Both the position numbers and the translations under genes were made by a program. DNA of 64,000 nucleotides from Isochrysis galbana. Taxonomy: Eukaryota; Haptophyta; Isochrysidales; Isochrysidaceae. The notes under the pieces are model-generated. The model did not search any database. It was given only the letters and a program-made list of their open reading frames with translations, and was not told the DNA's origin. Shown piece by piece: positions 48,078 through 58,284 of this stretch (positions within the stretch are counted from its first letter, which is position 1; each line of letters starts with the position of its first letter). The stretch covers positions 1,693,279-1,757,278 of the forward strand of contig CM030937.1 in assembly GCA_018136815.1 (NCBI GenBank), written 5' to 3'.

Positions 48078-50945
48078 ATGGTCCGGTTCGTCGCGAGCGC
48101 CGGCGGGAAGCGCGAGGTGTGCGTCAGCTACCACGACGTGGCGGTACCGCGCGCGTGCGAGGTGTGGGGCGTGGCCTCGAGCGTCGAAGGTAGCAACGAC
48201 GTCTCCGCCGCCGTCGACCTCGCCCTCCGCCTCTGCTGCCTCGCCTACAGGCGGCACTCAGGCCGTCTCTCTCCTTCTTCTCTTCTCCTCGCGGCGGCAG
48301 CCAGCCGCTGCGGCCTAAGCAACGGGGCCCGTAGCGCGGGGGGTGGGCTGACGGAGGTGGTGCAGCCACGCCAGCCGGAGCTACAACGCGCCGAGGCTGT
48401 TGAGTGCCAGTTCACCACGCCGGGAGGTGCGCATGCGGTGCTCTACCTCTTCCTCCACCGGGAGGAAGGGGGAGGGAAGGCGAGCAAGGGGAGGGAGGAA
48501 AGGAGAGGGGGAGGGAGCGGCTGGGAGAGAGGGCTGGGGACAGGTCAACAGAGTAAGGAGAGGGAAGAGGTTCGAAACGAGGTCAGGGGAGAGGAGGCAA
48601 ACAAGGAGACGGAAGAATGGAGAGGGGAAGTGAGCCAGCAGGAGCGAGTTGAGGCAGCAGGGGAAGATGTGAACTCTGGGCAGCGGGCTGCTCCGTCGGA
48701 GCGCGGGGGGGCTGGAAGCAGGGTCCAGCGCGCACACGAGCCTGCAACAAGCGCCAGGGGCAGAGGGGACGAGCCGGCTGAGACCGCCGAGCCAGCAGTG
48801 CGCACGGGCAGCGCCCCTGGCAGAGGCACCCGCCTGGCAAGACCGATTGCGGTGCTCACCTTCAAGGGCAGCACGCTCGTCTCACCCGGCTCGATGCCGC
48901 TCTCCGACTGGCGCGTGAATTTAAGCGTCTTGTTGCCTTCGTTTGCACGCCCCTCTCCGCTGCTGCACCAACGGTCAGCCGCTCCCCACAGCGACGCGCA
49001 GGGGCGCTCCGCAGGGGCGCGCACCCACGCACTGGCGGAGCCAGAGGATGAACTCACTCGAGCTAGGTTGGGCAGCAAGGCTCTCGAAAGTGCTGGGATA
49101 CCAACTTCACAGTCGATGCAACCGGATGTAGCGCAGCAGTCACAGTGCAGCGGGTATGGCGCCGGGGGCGAAGCAGGGTCGACGCGAACCGGCGCGCCGG
49201 CCACTTGCTTTCCGAGCTTTGAGCAAGCTGCCATCAACGGCAGTGTGCACCCTGGCTTCATTGCGTACTTTGGGGAACTCGTCGCCGCGTTCCAGCGTCT
49301 GCGCTGTGGTGATATCGGTGAGGCGCTTTGCGAGGCGTGGGGACTTCCGACTGACATGGACATCTGGGAGCTGGTTCACTCGCATCACATCGATCGCCTC
49401 CTGTGCGTTGGTCATTCGCTGGGCGGCGCGCTCGCCTCGCTCGCGGCAACTCGCATAGGGAGCGCAATCTTGGAGCGTCGCGATGAGCGCCAGTCCAGCA
49501 ACTGGAGGCTCGAGGCCGACGCTGCCCATCGGACTAAAGTGCAGTCAATGCGTTCGGCCGACAGTGTCGTGCCGCAATCAGGCTGCCCGCCCATTGCGGG
49601 TACTACAAGCACCCAGGCGAAGGGCACAACATCTAGTGCCTGGGCTGGCTTCCCACACGACGTCTGTTCGGTGGTTGACAGCGGTATTCGCCAAGACTCG
49701 CAGCTCGGCAACACACTATGTCTTTCAGCCGCCGCCGCCACACCCTCGCCAGCGTCAAGTCCGCAGCTGTCAAGGCCGTTCATTGAAGGTGTCCGACGCG
49801 CCGGTGCCCCACGCTTGCCATGTCTCATTACCTTTGGGTGCCCGATTGTCGGAGACGAGGGCTTCGTGCGAGAGCAAACCCGTTGCGTGGCACCGCAGGG
49901 TGGTCTCCGCGTGTACAATCTCCACGATCCAGTGGTCAGTGTGGGTCATGGGCTTGTCTGCATTACTACGGCCACCGGGGGCGACGGCGGCTGCCACGCC
50001 GGCCATCCAATACCACTCAGGAATGACGCGCTCACCACCGCCAACCCGTACACAAATCATCTGCGATACGTGCTCGACTCGTTCGAGCTTTTTCCGTCCA
50101 ACCCCTGCGTGCGCGTCCGCTACGCGCTCCCGGGTATCGTGTACACACCCGATGCAGATAGTCGTACGATAGCCCAGCCGCCTCAGCCGCAATTCGGTCC
50201 TCCGCAACGGTTGCAGTCCGACCTATCCATCGCTTCGGCGAGCTCACTCTCATCGGAACTTCCAGTGGTGGAAGAACGACGGCGCTGCGCGCACGCCGGC
50301 GTGGGCAACGGCCAGGTTTCCGTTGACGGGCCTGGCGTGATGGCCGCAGACTCTCTTTCTGACGAGGTGCGGGACCCCTCGCTGGACTCCGAGCGCATAT
50401 CAGCCGAGCCTGCCGCCTCCTTGACGCGCGCTGTGGAGCGTGCACGGTCGCTTATGAAGCTCAGTAAGATGTGGTTCGATGGGGTTGGGGCGGACGCTCT
50501 GCCGTCGGCTGTGGGAGAGCAGCCGGCTGCCGCGGGGATCCCCGACGTCAATTGCCCAGCGGCTGGGCCCACTGCCGCCAAGGATAAGCTTGTCTTCCGA
50601 CTCGATGACGATGACCACGATCGCCCTGTAGATGGCCTTCCCATTCAGATCGCGAACGCCGCACCGCTCGCGAACAACGATATCAATGCCGATTCGGCGC
50701 AAGTGGCGTGTATGGGCACCGAAATTGAGACGATTGCTGTGGATGCAGATTTTGAGGAGATCACCCCCGCCGTTGTGCGTGAGGCATCCGATGCTGCCGC
50801 TGCAGGTCCGCTGCCCTGGGCGAGCGGCTCGTTCGCGGCTACCATAGACGGCCAGCTGTGGAGTAGTGCCTCAATAGCCTTGCGCCAACGGCTGGGGGGG
50901 GGTTTGGGTTGCCGCTGCAGCCGCAAGAAGTGCTGCCGCGCGTGA
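48078..50945 (+). CDS. class 3 (diacylglycerol-lipase-like) lipase with large insertions
   Basis: A single 955-aa frame from the ATG at 48078 (MVRFVASAGGKREVCV). The frame is open further 5' but the leader is not protein-like. The core shows the class-3 order: AVLTFKGSTLV and DWRVNLSVLLPSF (about 258-285), HPGFIAYF before the nucleophile elbow, and GHSLGGALA with the nucleophile Ser447 (codon 49416-49418). Then come LITFGCPIVGDEGF, VYNLHDPVVSVGHG with the probable acid Asp, and NPYTNHLRYVL with a candidate His. Inserted between core elements are long Glu/Gly/Arg-rich (about 125-250), Ser/Ala-rich and acidic tail segments, so it is more than twice the length of a minimal class-3 lipase. The C-terminus ends in a Cys/Arg cluster (CRCSRKKCCRA), possibly an anchoring or acylation site. 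No signal peptide or TM segment. Likely acts on acylglycerols or galactolipids. Confidence 0.85.
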   Translation: MVRFVASAGGKREVCVSYHDVAVPRACEVWGVASSVEGSNDVSAAVDLALRLCCLAYRRHSGRLSPSSLLLAAAASRCGLSNGARSAGGGLTEVVQPRQPELQRAEAVECQFTTPGGAHAVLYLFLHREEGGGKASKGREERRGGGSGWERGLGTGQQSKEREEVRNEVRGEEANKETEEWRGEVSQQERVEAAGEDVNSGQRAAPSERGGAGSRVQRAHEPATSARGRGDEPAETAEPAVRTGSAPGRGTRLARPIAVLTFKGSTLVSPGSMPLSDWRVNLSVLLPSFARPSPLLHQRSAAPHSDAQGRSAGARTHALAEPEDELTRARLGSKALESAGIPTSQSMQPDVAQQSQCSGYGAGGEAGSTRTGAPATCFPSFEQAAINGSVHPGFIAYFGELVAAFQRLRCGDIGEALCEAWGLPTDMDIWELVHSHHIDRLLCVGHSLGGALASLAATRIGSAILERRDERQSSNWRLEADAAHRTKVQSMRSADSVVPQSGCPPIAGTTSTQAKGTTSSAWAGFPHDVCSVVDSGIRQDSQLGNTLCLSAAAATPSPASSPQLSRPFIEGVRRAGAPRLPCLITFGCPIVGDEGFVREQTRCVAPQGGLRVYNLHDPVVSVGHGLVCITTATGGDGGCHAGHPIPLRNDALTTANPYTNHLRYVLDSFELFPSNPCVRVRYALPGIVYTPDADSRTIAQPPQPQFGPPQRLQSDLSIASASSLSSELPVVEERRRCAHAGVGNGQVSVDGPGVMAADSLSDEVRDPSLDSERISAEPAASLTRAVERARSLMKLSKMWFDGVGADALPSAVGEQPAAAGIPDVNCPAAGPTAAKDKLVFRLDDDDHDRPVDGLPIQIANAAPLANNDINADSAQVACMGTEIETIAVDADFEEITPAVVREASDAAAAGPLPWASGSFAATIDGQLWSSASIALRQRLGGGLGCRCSRKKCCRA

Positions 50946-51555
50946 GCTTCTTGTTAGTTCCGGTGAATCATGCGGTGGCACGTCCGCCCCCCCGCCGAGC
51001 GCCGCTCTTGAGCCGGCCGACGCACTTCTTGGTGATGATAAAGGAAGCAGCTCGTAAGGCGTGAAGACCACGGCTACCATTTGCGTGCTCAACTTTCGCG
51101 CTCGAATCTCGGCGCTTTAGAACCACGCGATGTCCTCTCTGCCATCGTCTTCCCGCCCATCGTGCGTCGATTCAGTGGCCGTAGCCCACGTGAGGGCCTA
51201 CTCCCTGCCCACGGCGGAAGCGCCATCTAACGCCACACGCCAGCCAACACGTATTGCAGACATCCTCGCTTTCTGGTTTGCAACGCACGCCGGACACAAT
51301 GACGGCGATGCTCTTGCATTCTGATTTTTACACATTTTCATATTATACCGTCGCATGATAGCGTAGGTCATGGTGCGTGACATCATAGAGACAAGATGCA
51401 CACAACTAGACTGTTCACATGTACCAGACTTCTCCAATAAATTGCGCACCTCTAAACAAGCGCATAGCCACGTTTTTCGTGCGGTTGGTCTTGGCTGACG
51501 TGCTAGTGTGCTTGGAGCACTTACATGTTTTTGTTCAGAACTAAGTTTATACTTG
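50946..51555. other. intergenic, no supported gene
   Basis: Short frames only. The lipase 3' flank becomes AT-rich around 51310-51440. Confidence 0.4.
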
Positions 51556-51746
51556 GTTGCGATGGAGCGCGCCGGCGCGACTCACGCTCGCCCCACCGGG
51601 CCCCCCGGCTGGAGGGCGGGCCTCCAGCGTCCCCTTGAACGGCCAGTCGCTGGCGAGGCGACCGCGCCCGCCGTCTGAGGCCGAGCAGGTGCGTGCGACC
51701 CCGGTCGCGCCACGCGGCCCGTGGCCCCGGCCACACCACTGGTGGC

Positions 51747-52060
51747 CCCAAAGATGGGGTAACAGCTTATCAGCTCTCAAGGACAACAGTAAACTGATAG
51801 GGTCATGGAGCGCGCGCCGCTCCCCTCCTCTCCTGCCACCACCCCCGCCGCGCCGGCCGAACGGGCCGCGACCACTGCCGCGCCGCAGAAGCGCGCGCGA
51901 GCCACCCCCAAGGCCGACCAGGTGAGCACGAGCCACGGCTTGTGCCACCACCTGCAAGCCCCACACCAACACGGCCACCATAAGGGTGACGGATCGAACA
52001 ACGGCCGTCGGCCGAAGACCATAAGTGTCAGGCGGAGACCATAAAACGTCCACATATTCG
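51747..52060 (+). mobile_element. 5' end of a hAT-type element with transposase-like first exon
   Basis: CAAAGATGGGGTAACAGCTT starts at 51747 and is identical over about 35 bp to the left end of the 186-662 element. Twenty bases on, AACAGTAAACTGATAGGGTC leads to an ATG at 51805 (MERAPLPSSPATTPAAPAER, then AATTAAPQKRARATPKADQ), followed by GTGAGCACGAG, a good intron donor. Copies of the exon without this TIR lie at 4546-4690 and 11990-12142. No opposite terminus or transposase core was found, so this is a truncated copy. A similar ATGGAGCGCGCCGG at 51562 belongs to a different sequence. Confidence 0.6.
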
Positions 52061-52661
52061 TTGATGTAAACGCGTGTAGGGCTGCAGGGGAAAGGTGGCT
52101 GGGTGATTTTGTGATGTGATGAACTTCATCCTGTGTTGAATGATCCTTCCCTCATGTTGTACAACCACACATTATACATTTTATCACAAGACACACGTTG
52201 CGCCACTAACTACCAAAAGACCACTACAATTTACGGCTACCAAAGCCGCATGCGCCTCGCCAACTCATAGTCTCTGAGCACATTCTCCCCTGCCTCCATT
52301 TGCGCAAGTTGGCGAGCTCGTTGTGCTCTCCGACGCTCAGCTGATGCTTGCTCCTCTGCAAGCAAAGCTGATTTCCTGAGACCAAAAGCGTTCAATTATC
52401 CCCATCCCTGCTAACATCTTTCGTTGTCACCTGGAGGATACTTGACTCAACTGGACACTTCACATGTTGAAACCCACACGTGGTCTGACTCCATTCACTC
52501 GTCACTCGACTTGGGGGCAGGGTCGATATCTCGTTGGAATTCACGATCCATCCACGTCTCACACCAAAGAGCACTGATGAGTTACACCAGAGAGCACCGA
52601 CCGCGTAAAAGCAGACAACAAGTTTCGTCACACGTCTATATGGAGGAGACGAGGGAAGGGT
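52061..52661. other. intergenic, no supported gene
   Basis: A plus-strand frame at 52424-52663 is open but without domain; the rest is short frames. It ends at the 19-bp satellite. Confidence 0.4.
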
Positions 52662-53022
52662 GAGCAGTTGCCCTGCAGTGGAGCAGTTGCCCTGCAGTGG
52701 AGCAGTTGCCCTGCAGTGGAGCAGTTGCCCTGCAGTGGAGCAGTTGCCCTGCAGTGGAGCAGTTGCCCTCCAGTGGAGCAGTTGCCCTCCAGTGGAGCAG
52801 TTGCCCTCCAGTGGAGCAGTTGCCCTCCAGTGGAGCAGTTGCCCTCCAGTGGAGCAGTTGCCCTCCAGTGGAGCAGTTGCCCTCCAGTGGAGCAGTTGCC
52901 CTCCAGTGGAGCAGTTGCCCTCCAGTGGAGCAGTTGCCCTCCAGTGGAGCAGTTGCCCTGCAGTGGAGCAGTTGCCCTCCAGTGGAGCAGTTGCCCTCCA
53001 GTGGAGCAGTTGCCCTGCAGTT
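52662..53022. repeat. 19-bp satellite, 19 copies
   Basis: Nineteen tandem copies of GAGCAGTTGCCCTGCAGTG (361 bp). Two variants differ at one base: CTGCAGTG (G type) and CTCCAGTG (C type). The order is 5 G, 10 C, 1 G, 2 C, 1 G. All six frames are open because 19 is not a multiple of three and the unit has no stop, so the resulting frames (repeating PAVEQLPCSGAVALQWSSC) are artefacts. There are no spacers, so it is not a CRISPR array. Confidence 0.95.
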
Positions 53023-53070
53023 GAAGTTGAGCAGTTCTCCGCCCCCCTGCCGCCCTGCATTGCCTACCAG

Positions 53071-53160
53071 CCCCCCTCTCCCTTCAGAGCCCTCCTCTCC
53101 CTTCAGAGCCCTCCTCTCCCTTCAGAGCCCTCCTCTCCCTTCAGAGCCCTCCTCTCTAGG
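53071..53160. repeat. second 19-bp satellite of different sequence
   Basis: Starting 48 bp after the first array, CCTCCTCTCCCTTCAGAGC is repeated three times in full (53091-53147) with partial copies on both sides. The period is again exactly 19 bp although the sequence is unrelated. It is followed by a cluster of ATATGCA/CATATTTGGG motifs (53172-53265). Confidence 0.85.
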
Positions 53161-53510
53161 CCCAGGTAGAAATATGCAACATATGCAATTGCATATTTGG
53201 GTAGATTTGTCAGATCTGCATATGTCGACACATTTTCGCATATTTCCTGCATATTTGGGTAGAAGTGGAGCGGGAGAGAGGAGCCCCCCCCCTTGGTATT
53301 GGGATTGGGAGAGAGGGGAGCCCCCCCCCCCTTGGTATTGAACATCACCCCCCCGTTGCCGGGCGTCTCGTGCCTCATGGGTGAGTGGCCCCTCTCCCCT
53401 CTCCCCTCTCCCCCTTCTCTGCCTGCCCCCAAGCGCCCCCCACGCGCTGAACTGTCCCGTCTCACCCCTCAGATCGCTCGCGCCGCGCTCGCGCCGCACT
53501 GCGTTGCGAG

Positions 53511-53930
53511 ATGGGCATCCACATTGACGTGGACCCTCCTCTCCCCTCCCCGCGTACCAGAATCGCGATGGCCTCCTCTTTTGTGAAGCGTCCTATGGAA
53601 CCAGACGAAGAGCCCCGTCAAGTGTCACCTCACCTGTCTGGACGTCGCAACGGGAAGCTTCTGTGGGAGTATTGCACTACGAATCAATTCCCACCTATAG
53701 AGGACTTGGGTCAGGACATCGACTTCATGTATGTAGATAATTACCATCAGACCACTTCACTGATGGAGGCATCCTCTCGCGGGCATTTCTGGTGCGTAAA
53801 GAACACATTGGAGTTGTTCAAGGATGGACAGAAGAGTGCATCTGCATCGGTAACATTTGTCAACCAGGTTGGAGCTACCCAGAAGCAGACCGCCCTCATC
53901 ATGGCTGCCAAGCGAGGGCACCTCACGTGA
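53511..53930 (+). CDS. ankyrin-repeat protein fragment
   Basis: ATG at 53511 (a second at 53568, MASSFVKRPMEPDEE). The 139-codon frame contains one and a half ankyrin-like repeats: HQTTSLMEASSRGHFWCVKN, with a 20-residue insertion, then KQTALIMAAKRGHL at the very end. The frame stops right after GHLT, in the middle of what would be the next helix. Either an intron starts at CTCAC|GTGAC or the gene was cut by the LTR-like insertion that begins about 120 bp downstream. Ankyrin repeats mediate protein binding; nothing more specific can be said. Confidence 0.6.
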   Translation: MGIHIDVDPPLPSPRTRIAMASSFVKRPMEPDEEPRQVSPHLSGRRNGKLLWEYCTTNQFPPIEDLGQDIDFMYVDNYHQTTSLMEASSRGHFWCVKNTLELFKDGQKSASASVTFVNQVGATQKQTALIMAAKRGHLT

Positions 53931-54059
53931 CAACGGGCGTGAACTTTGGAGTCACTTGCTTCCTTCACGCAATCTGCCATTGCATTGATGGGACAGACGG
54001 CTAAAGTCCTATGGACCGACGAGATGACACCACACTCACGTCAACGCTCTACACACTTA

Positions 54060-54556
54060 CGTATCCTTATCACGGAACGCACAGGAACCTGCTGACAGAC
54101 CGAACAAGGAAGAGCATGCCGACAAGAGAGCGACGTGGCGACGGACGATCCGACGGGGGCGACAGTTACGCACAGGAATAAGGAGGGAATCTTTCGAAAA
54201 CCCTTAAGTGAGTTGATGAAAACCGAAGTAAGATAGCGCCACAATATAATCCAACGGCCAACACCTGAGGGGGAATCAGGGTCACACAAGGGGGCGGTTC
54301 CTTGCACCGGCGCTACCTGAACGCTCGACTTAGCCTAAAAACGCGAGGAGCACGCAAGGAGGTAAGCCAGGTGAGGGGCAAGGGGCAAGCAGGCGACAAG
54401 GGAGGCGACAAAGGAGGCGAGCGAGGGCAAAGAGGGCGAATGGACGAACGTAGGATCCTGCGACGGTGACTAGTGGCTAGCCTGCAAGGAGGGGACATAG
54501 AAACGCAAACAACTTCTAAAACAAAAAGGTCGATCGCGGATGCGACACACCACTCA
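54060..54556 (-). repeat. solo LTR-like sequence
   Basis: Minus strand, beginning TGTCGCATCCGCGATCGAC at 54556. It shares with 34819-35273 the blocks AGATTCCCTCCTTA, GTCGCTCTCTTGTCGGC and CTCTTCCTTGTT in the same order and spacing. No internal retrotransposon region adjoins it. Exact ends and target duplication were not found. Confidence 0.5.
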
Positions 54557-55027
54557 ATCAACAAAAGAACTGAGTGAGAAACAAACATAAACGCTCGAAA
54601 CAAAAACAAACAAAGAAGGAGAAAATAAGAATTGACGAGCGATGCGAAGCCTCGGTGTTCAGTATGTCGAGCGAGCGGCGAACCATCGAGACAAGCCCTG
54701 AAAACAAAATTCGTTCGCACTATCGAGTATCGAATCCGCTTTGAGTATAGCGTATAGCTAGATACTACTCGGGATTCGACATGCGCCCTCTCGCCCTCGC
54801 GACTCGCGACTCGTTTCCAAAGAGGAAACGAGCTTCGCTCCGACAGGCTGTAGCCAGAACGTTTTTGCGACATTTTTACAAGACATTTAGGCAGCCAAAA
54901 CGAGACATTTCCGCCAGGCCCTAGACCCACCAGAGTTGTTCCATGTTCCATGCGCCATGCCCATGCCCATGCCATGCCATGCGCCCACTAGCCACTGCCA
55001 CTAGGCGGAGTTAAACAAACAAGGTTT

Positions 55028-55080
55028 CACTGAGGTTTCACCCCGACGTTTGAAGTCGAACGCGGAGTGAAACCTCGGTG
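55028..55080. repeat. foldback, 14-bp arms with 1 mismatch
   Basis: CACTGAGGTTTCAC and its complement GTGAAACCTCGGTG, separated by 25 bp that are themselves partly self-complementary (GACGTTTGAAGTCGAACGC). Probably a miniature foldback element. 54557-55027 otherwise shows no gene. Confidence 0.6.
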
Positions 55081-55215
55081 CATGAAATCGGAGTGAACCC
55101 CGTGCAACCCCGCCAAACTAGTAGAATCTTGTTACAATAGTCTTCTTCTTGTGGATCACTCCCCTACGCTCGATCTCTCCAGAATCCTCCTATTTCCCTC
55201 TCTTCTAGGGATATA

Positions 55216-55863
55216 ATGATGAATCCGTCCCCTCTCCGCCCCCCTCGCGATCCCGCCGCTCAGCAGCGGGATCCGATGGCGCCTCCGCTTCTCTCCTCTC
55301 GCCTCTGCTCTCTCCACGCCGCTCGTTCTGCGGTCTGTGTGAGCACGCGTCTGATTTCGCGGCTAGCCGAGCGGACGTGGGCTCCGCCCACATCCTCCGG
55401 CCGCTGCACACGCGGCCGCCCGGCCCCACCGCCGAGTGGTACATGGACGCCAGCGGCCGCATCGGGGTGCCCACCGCCACGTTCGGCTGTGAGGGCGAGT
55501 GATCGCGCTTCCACGAGTTCTGGAACGCGTGACAGGCTGCCTACCACCTCGGCTACCTCTAACAAAATCAAGGGAGTCTCACGAACGCGCTTCAAGCAGA
55601 GTCCAGGGCCGCCACCCCGAGAACCACCAGCTGACCGAGGGAAGAGTGAGTGGATGCACTCAAGCGAACGGGAGCGAGCGATCGAGACCAACGAGCGAGC
55701 CATCTACCGTAATTTCGGTGCCTTCATGGGTCTTACCATTCTGCTGCTCTTCGCCTGCGACTGGAAGATACGTCGTGACGAGAGGCTCGAGTCAGTGCCG
55801 ATTGAGAACTCAGCGCAAGCCAACAGCAGTCGAAGGCCGCCGGGTGGCGGACACCAAACTTAA
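55216..55863 (+). CDS. hypothetical protein with one membrane segment, gene model uncertain
   Basis: An ATG at 55216 (TATAATGATG context) opens 215 codons. The first 140 residues are Arg/Pro/Ser-rich and resemble a wrong-frame reading. The last 65 (RAIYRNFGAFMGLTILLLFA, CDWKIRRDERLE) look genuine and contain one transmembrane helix (about 168-181). In another frame, 55326-55502 reads SAHILRPLHTRPPGPTAEWY and then MDASGRIGVPTATFGCEGE, which also looks genuine. So the real gene probably has an intron (a GGCT|GTGAGG donor at about 55486) linking that frame to the membrane segment. This resembles a small organellar membrane protein, but I recognise no family. Confidence 0.35.
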   Translation: MMNPSPLRPPRDPAAQQRDPMAPPLLSSRLCSLHAARSAVCVSTRLISRLAERTWAPPTSSGRCTRGRPAPPPSGTWTPAAASGCPPPRSAVRASDRASTSSGTRDRLPTTSATSNKIKGVSRTRFKQSPGPPPREPPADRGKSEWMHSSERERAIETNERAIYRNFGAFMGLTILLLFACDWKIRRDERLESVPIENSAQANSSRRPPGGGHQT

Positions 55864-57170
55864 GAGCACGGGCGCCGAGGCATCTTCCACCCAATCCCAT
55901 GCACATTACTTGACTCGCCACCCGCTTGGCGCAGAGGCAGCGCGTCCGATGGCGAGACTGCTTCACTTCATGGTCTGTGGAAGAGCTGTTTCGCGAGGAT
56001 GTCGGCTTTACATGATGCCGTTTGGCGGCAGTACTTCGGACGTCTCGCCTGCCATGTGTTTGATCTGCCCGCCACTGTACCGGCGTGTCATCTGGCCCAC
56101 GCAATGAGCACGCCTTCATGCGGTAGAATGACTTGTTCCAATGGGCCAACCCACGCCTCCTATGCAATGAATGCGCCTCGGCGGAGGGGGGGGGGGGGCG
56201 AATCTCTTGCCCAATGGACCGCCATATTACTCAGCGACGCTGCACGTCTTGAGGGTGGACGCATGATGTCCTTCGAAGCAGAGGCGTGATCCATGGTTTT
56301 CCGCTCCCCACGCGGACGGGAGAAGCGGCTGTGAGCCGCGCGCGCTCTCCTCATCCTAGTCCTCAGTTTGAATAGTGGAAGCGGGTCATTCATTACTCGC
56401 TTGCCGGCGTTCGTAGTCATCAAAACTACCCGCTACCCAACTACTGCGAGAGGAAAAACCAAATTGTCCATGACGGCGTGACATCATTCATGACATACCC
56501 CGCCTGGCTTGCACTCATGGACATTGGTGCATAAATGCGGTATGTAGATTCTGTAATCTCCATTCTCACTCCCATCGTTCATGTTCACACATCGTGCCGA
56601 ACCATCCACTAGGTGGCTAGGTGTCCCTGCTGCTTGCTTGGCTATGCTATTGCGCATGAGCGTGTCGAAACCATGAGCATGTCATCACCATCATGAGTGT
56701 GTCGAAAACATCCAGTGTCGTCAGTGACCGAGGGCTGCTCTGTCACCACTACTTGCACGTTGTTTTGGCTACGCGCACAAGCTCCCATAGGGCTAGTGCT
56801 AGTGCGCCAGTGATGCGGCATGTGACTGGTCTTAGTCATGTAACTTTTAGGAATGAGAAACCGAGAGTGAAGGAGAAAGGAGCGCGCTAGCATGAAAAGG
56901 CCGGGCAATGTACCGGTGCACGGTGGTTACGTGTTACGTGCGCCCCCTGCCCCTGCCCCCTGCCCCCATCCCCCGATAGATTTTTCCCGAGCTAGGGCTA
57001 GGAGATGAATAATATGCTGGCACCAGCGCTATGCTGAGCTGCAATGCAGATGCATGCAACTTCAGGTGAAGAAATGGTGATGTTGGAAGTCGGAGATACA
57101 CGCTCCCGTTATTGGGCAACTGCAAACTCCGTATCACGATCACACGATACACGATCACGTCCTTCTATGA
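55864..57170. other. intergenic, no supported gene
   Basis: Contains only short frames. A direct GAGTGTGTCGAAAACAT/GAGCGTGTCGAAACCATGAG similarity occurs near 56660-56710. Confidence 0.4.
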
Positions 57171-57204
57171 TTTTCGATTTTCGACTGTCTAGGTCTAGGA
57201 CTAG

Positions 57205-57206
57205 AT

Positions 57207-57257
<51 letters not shown>

Positions 57258-57262
57258 GAGAG
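57205..57262. repeat. (GA)n microsatellite
   Basis: About 25 GA units with minor breaks. A (GCTATA)n run, ATAGCTATAGCTATAGCTAT, follows at 57330-57352. Confidence 0.85.
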
Positions 57263-57439
57263 AGGAGGCAGATAATACAGGACCATCTGTAAGTAACATT
57301 AATCATAATCATTAGTTTGCACTTTCATACAGCTATAGCTATAGCTATAGCTAGAATCTAGAATAAATGATAAATGAGAAGCAAAACAACTCACGTACCG
57401 TTTTCACTTTTCACTTTTCACCGCTCCTATACTTTGTAA

Positions 57440-58245
57440 TTTGTGAATGCGGGGGGTGGGGGGCAGGGGTGGGTGGTGGGGGTGGAAAAGAACTGGACCT
57501 CAGGTCTCAGGTTGCACCTTCACCTTACACCTTATTCTTCCGCCGCCCTCTCGCCCTCTCGCCCTCTCCCCTCTCCTCATTCCTCTCTCCTCCGCCACCG
57601 CCACCGCGCCACCGCCCCACCATTGACTCATCCACCCTCTATGCCGTCACTGCATCCTCCGCCTCTCCTCCGCCTTCTCCACCCTCATCTCCACCTCCGC
57701 CCTCTCCGCCGCCCTCTCCGCCACCGGCATCTCCCCCTTCGCCATCTCCACCTCCGCGGGGGACGAGCGATGCCTTTTGACCGGCGACAGCGCCCCCGGC
57801 GGGGCTCCCCCCCCCCCCCCCCACTATCTACGCCAACACCTTTCTAAAAGAGTATCTCCCCCCCCTTTCTCCTTCCTCTCCCCGAGTCCTCCAGAGATTC
57901 CCTCCTCGCCCCCCCCCCCCCCCCTTTCATCTTCTCCTTCTTCCTCCTCTCTTTCTCATCCACTCTCCTACTACAACAACCCCCCTCCTTCTCTGCGGCT
58001 CCAGGAGATGAAGAGGGGGGTGGTCGACAACCACAGGAAGAATGGCCAAGTTCACGTGAAAGAAGGATCGCGAGAACTCTCTCTCCGCCCGACCCCTCTC
58101 CCATCATCCCCCCCCCCCCCCTCTCTCTCTCCCCCCCCCCCCTCCCCCCGCCCTTCTTCTTCCCTCTCTCTCTCCCTCTCTCTTCTTCTTCTCCCTCTCC
58201 CTGCTTCTGCCTCCCTCCCTCCCTCCCCGCCCTTCCCCACTCTCT

Positions 58246-58284
<39 letters not shown>

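Noticed and set aside
52392..53341. Frames of 118-222 codons with a repeating peptide, also a CRISPR-like look
   Set aside because: A 19-bp satellite without stops keeps all frames open; contiguous units with no spacers exclude CRISPR.
53158..54925. Possible large hAT element between TAGGCCCAGG and CCTAGG-like ends
   Set aside because: The inverted ends match poorly and the flanking 8-mers differ.
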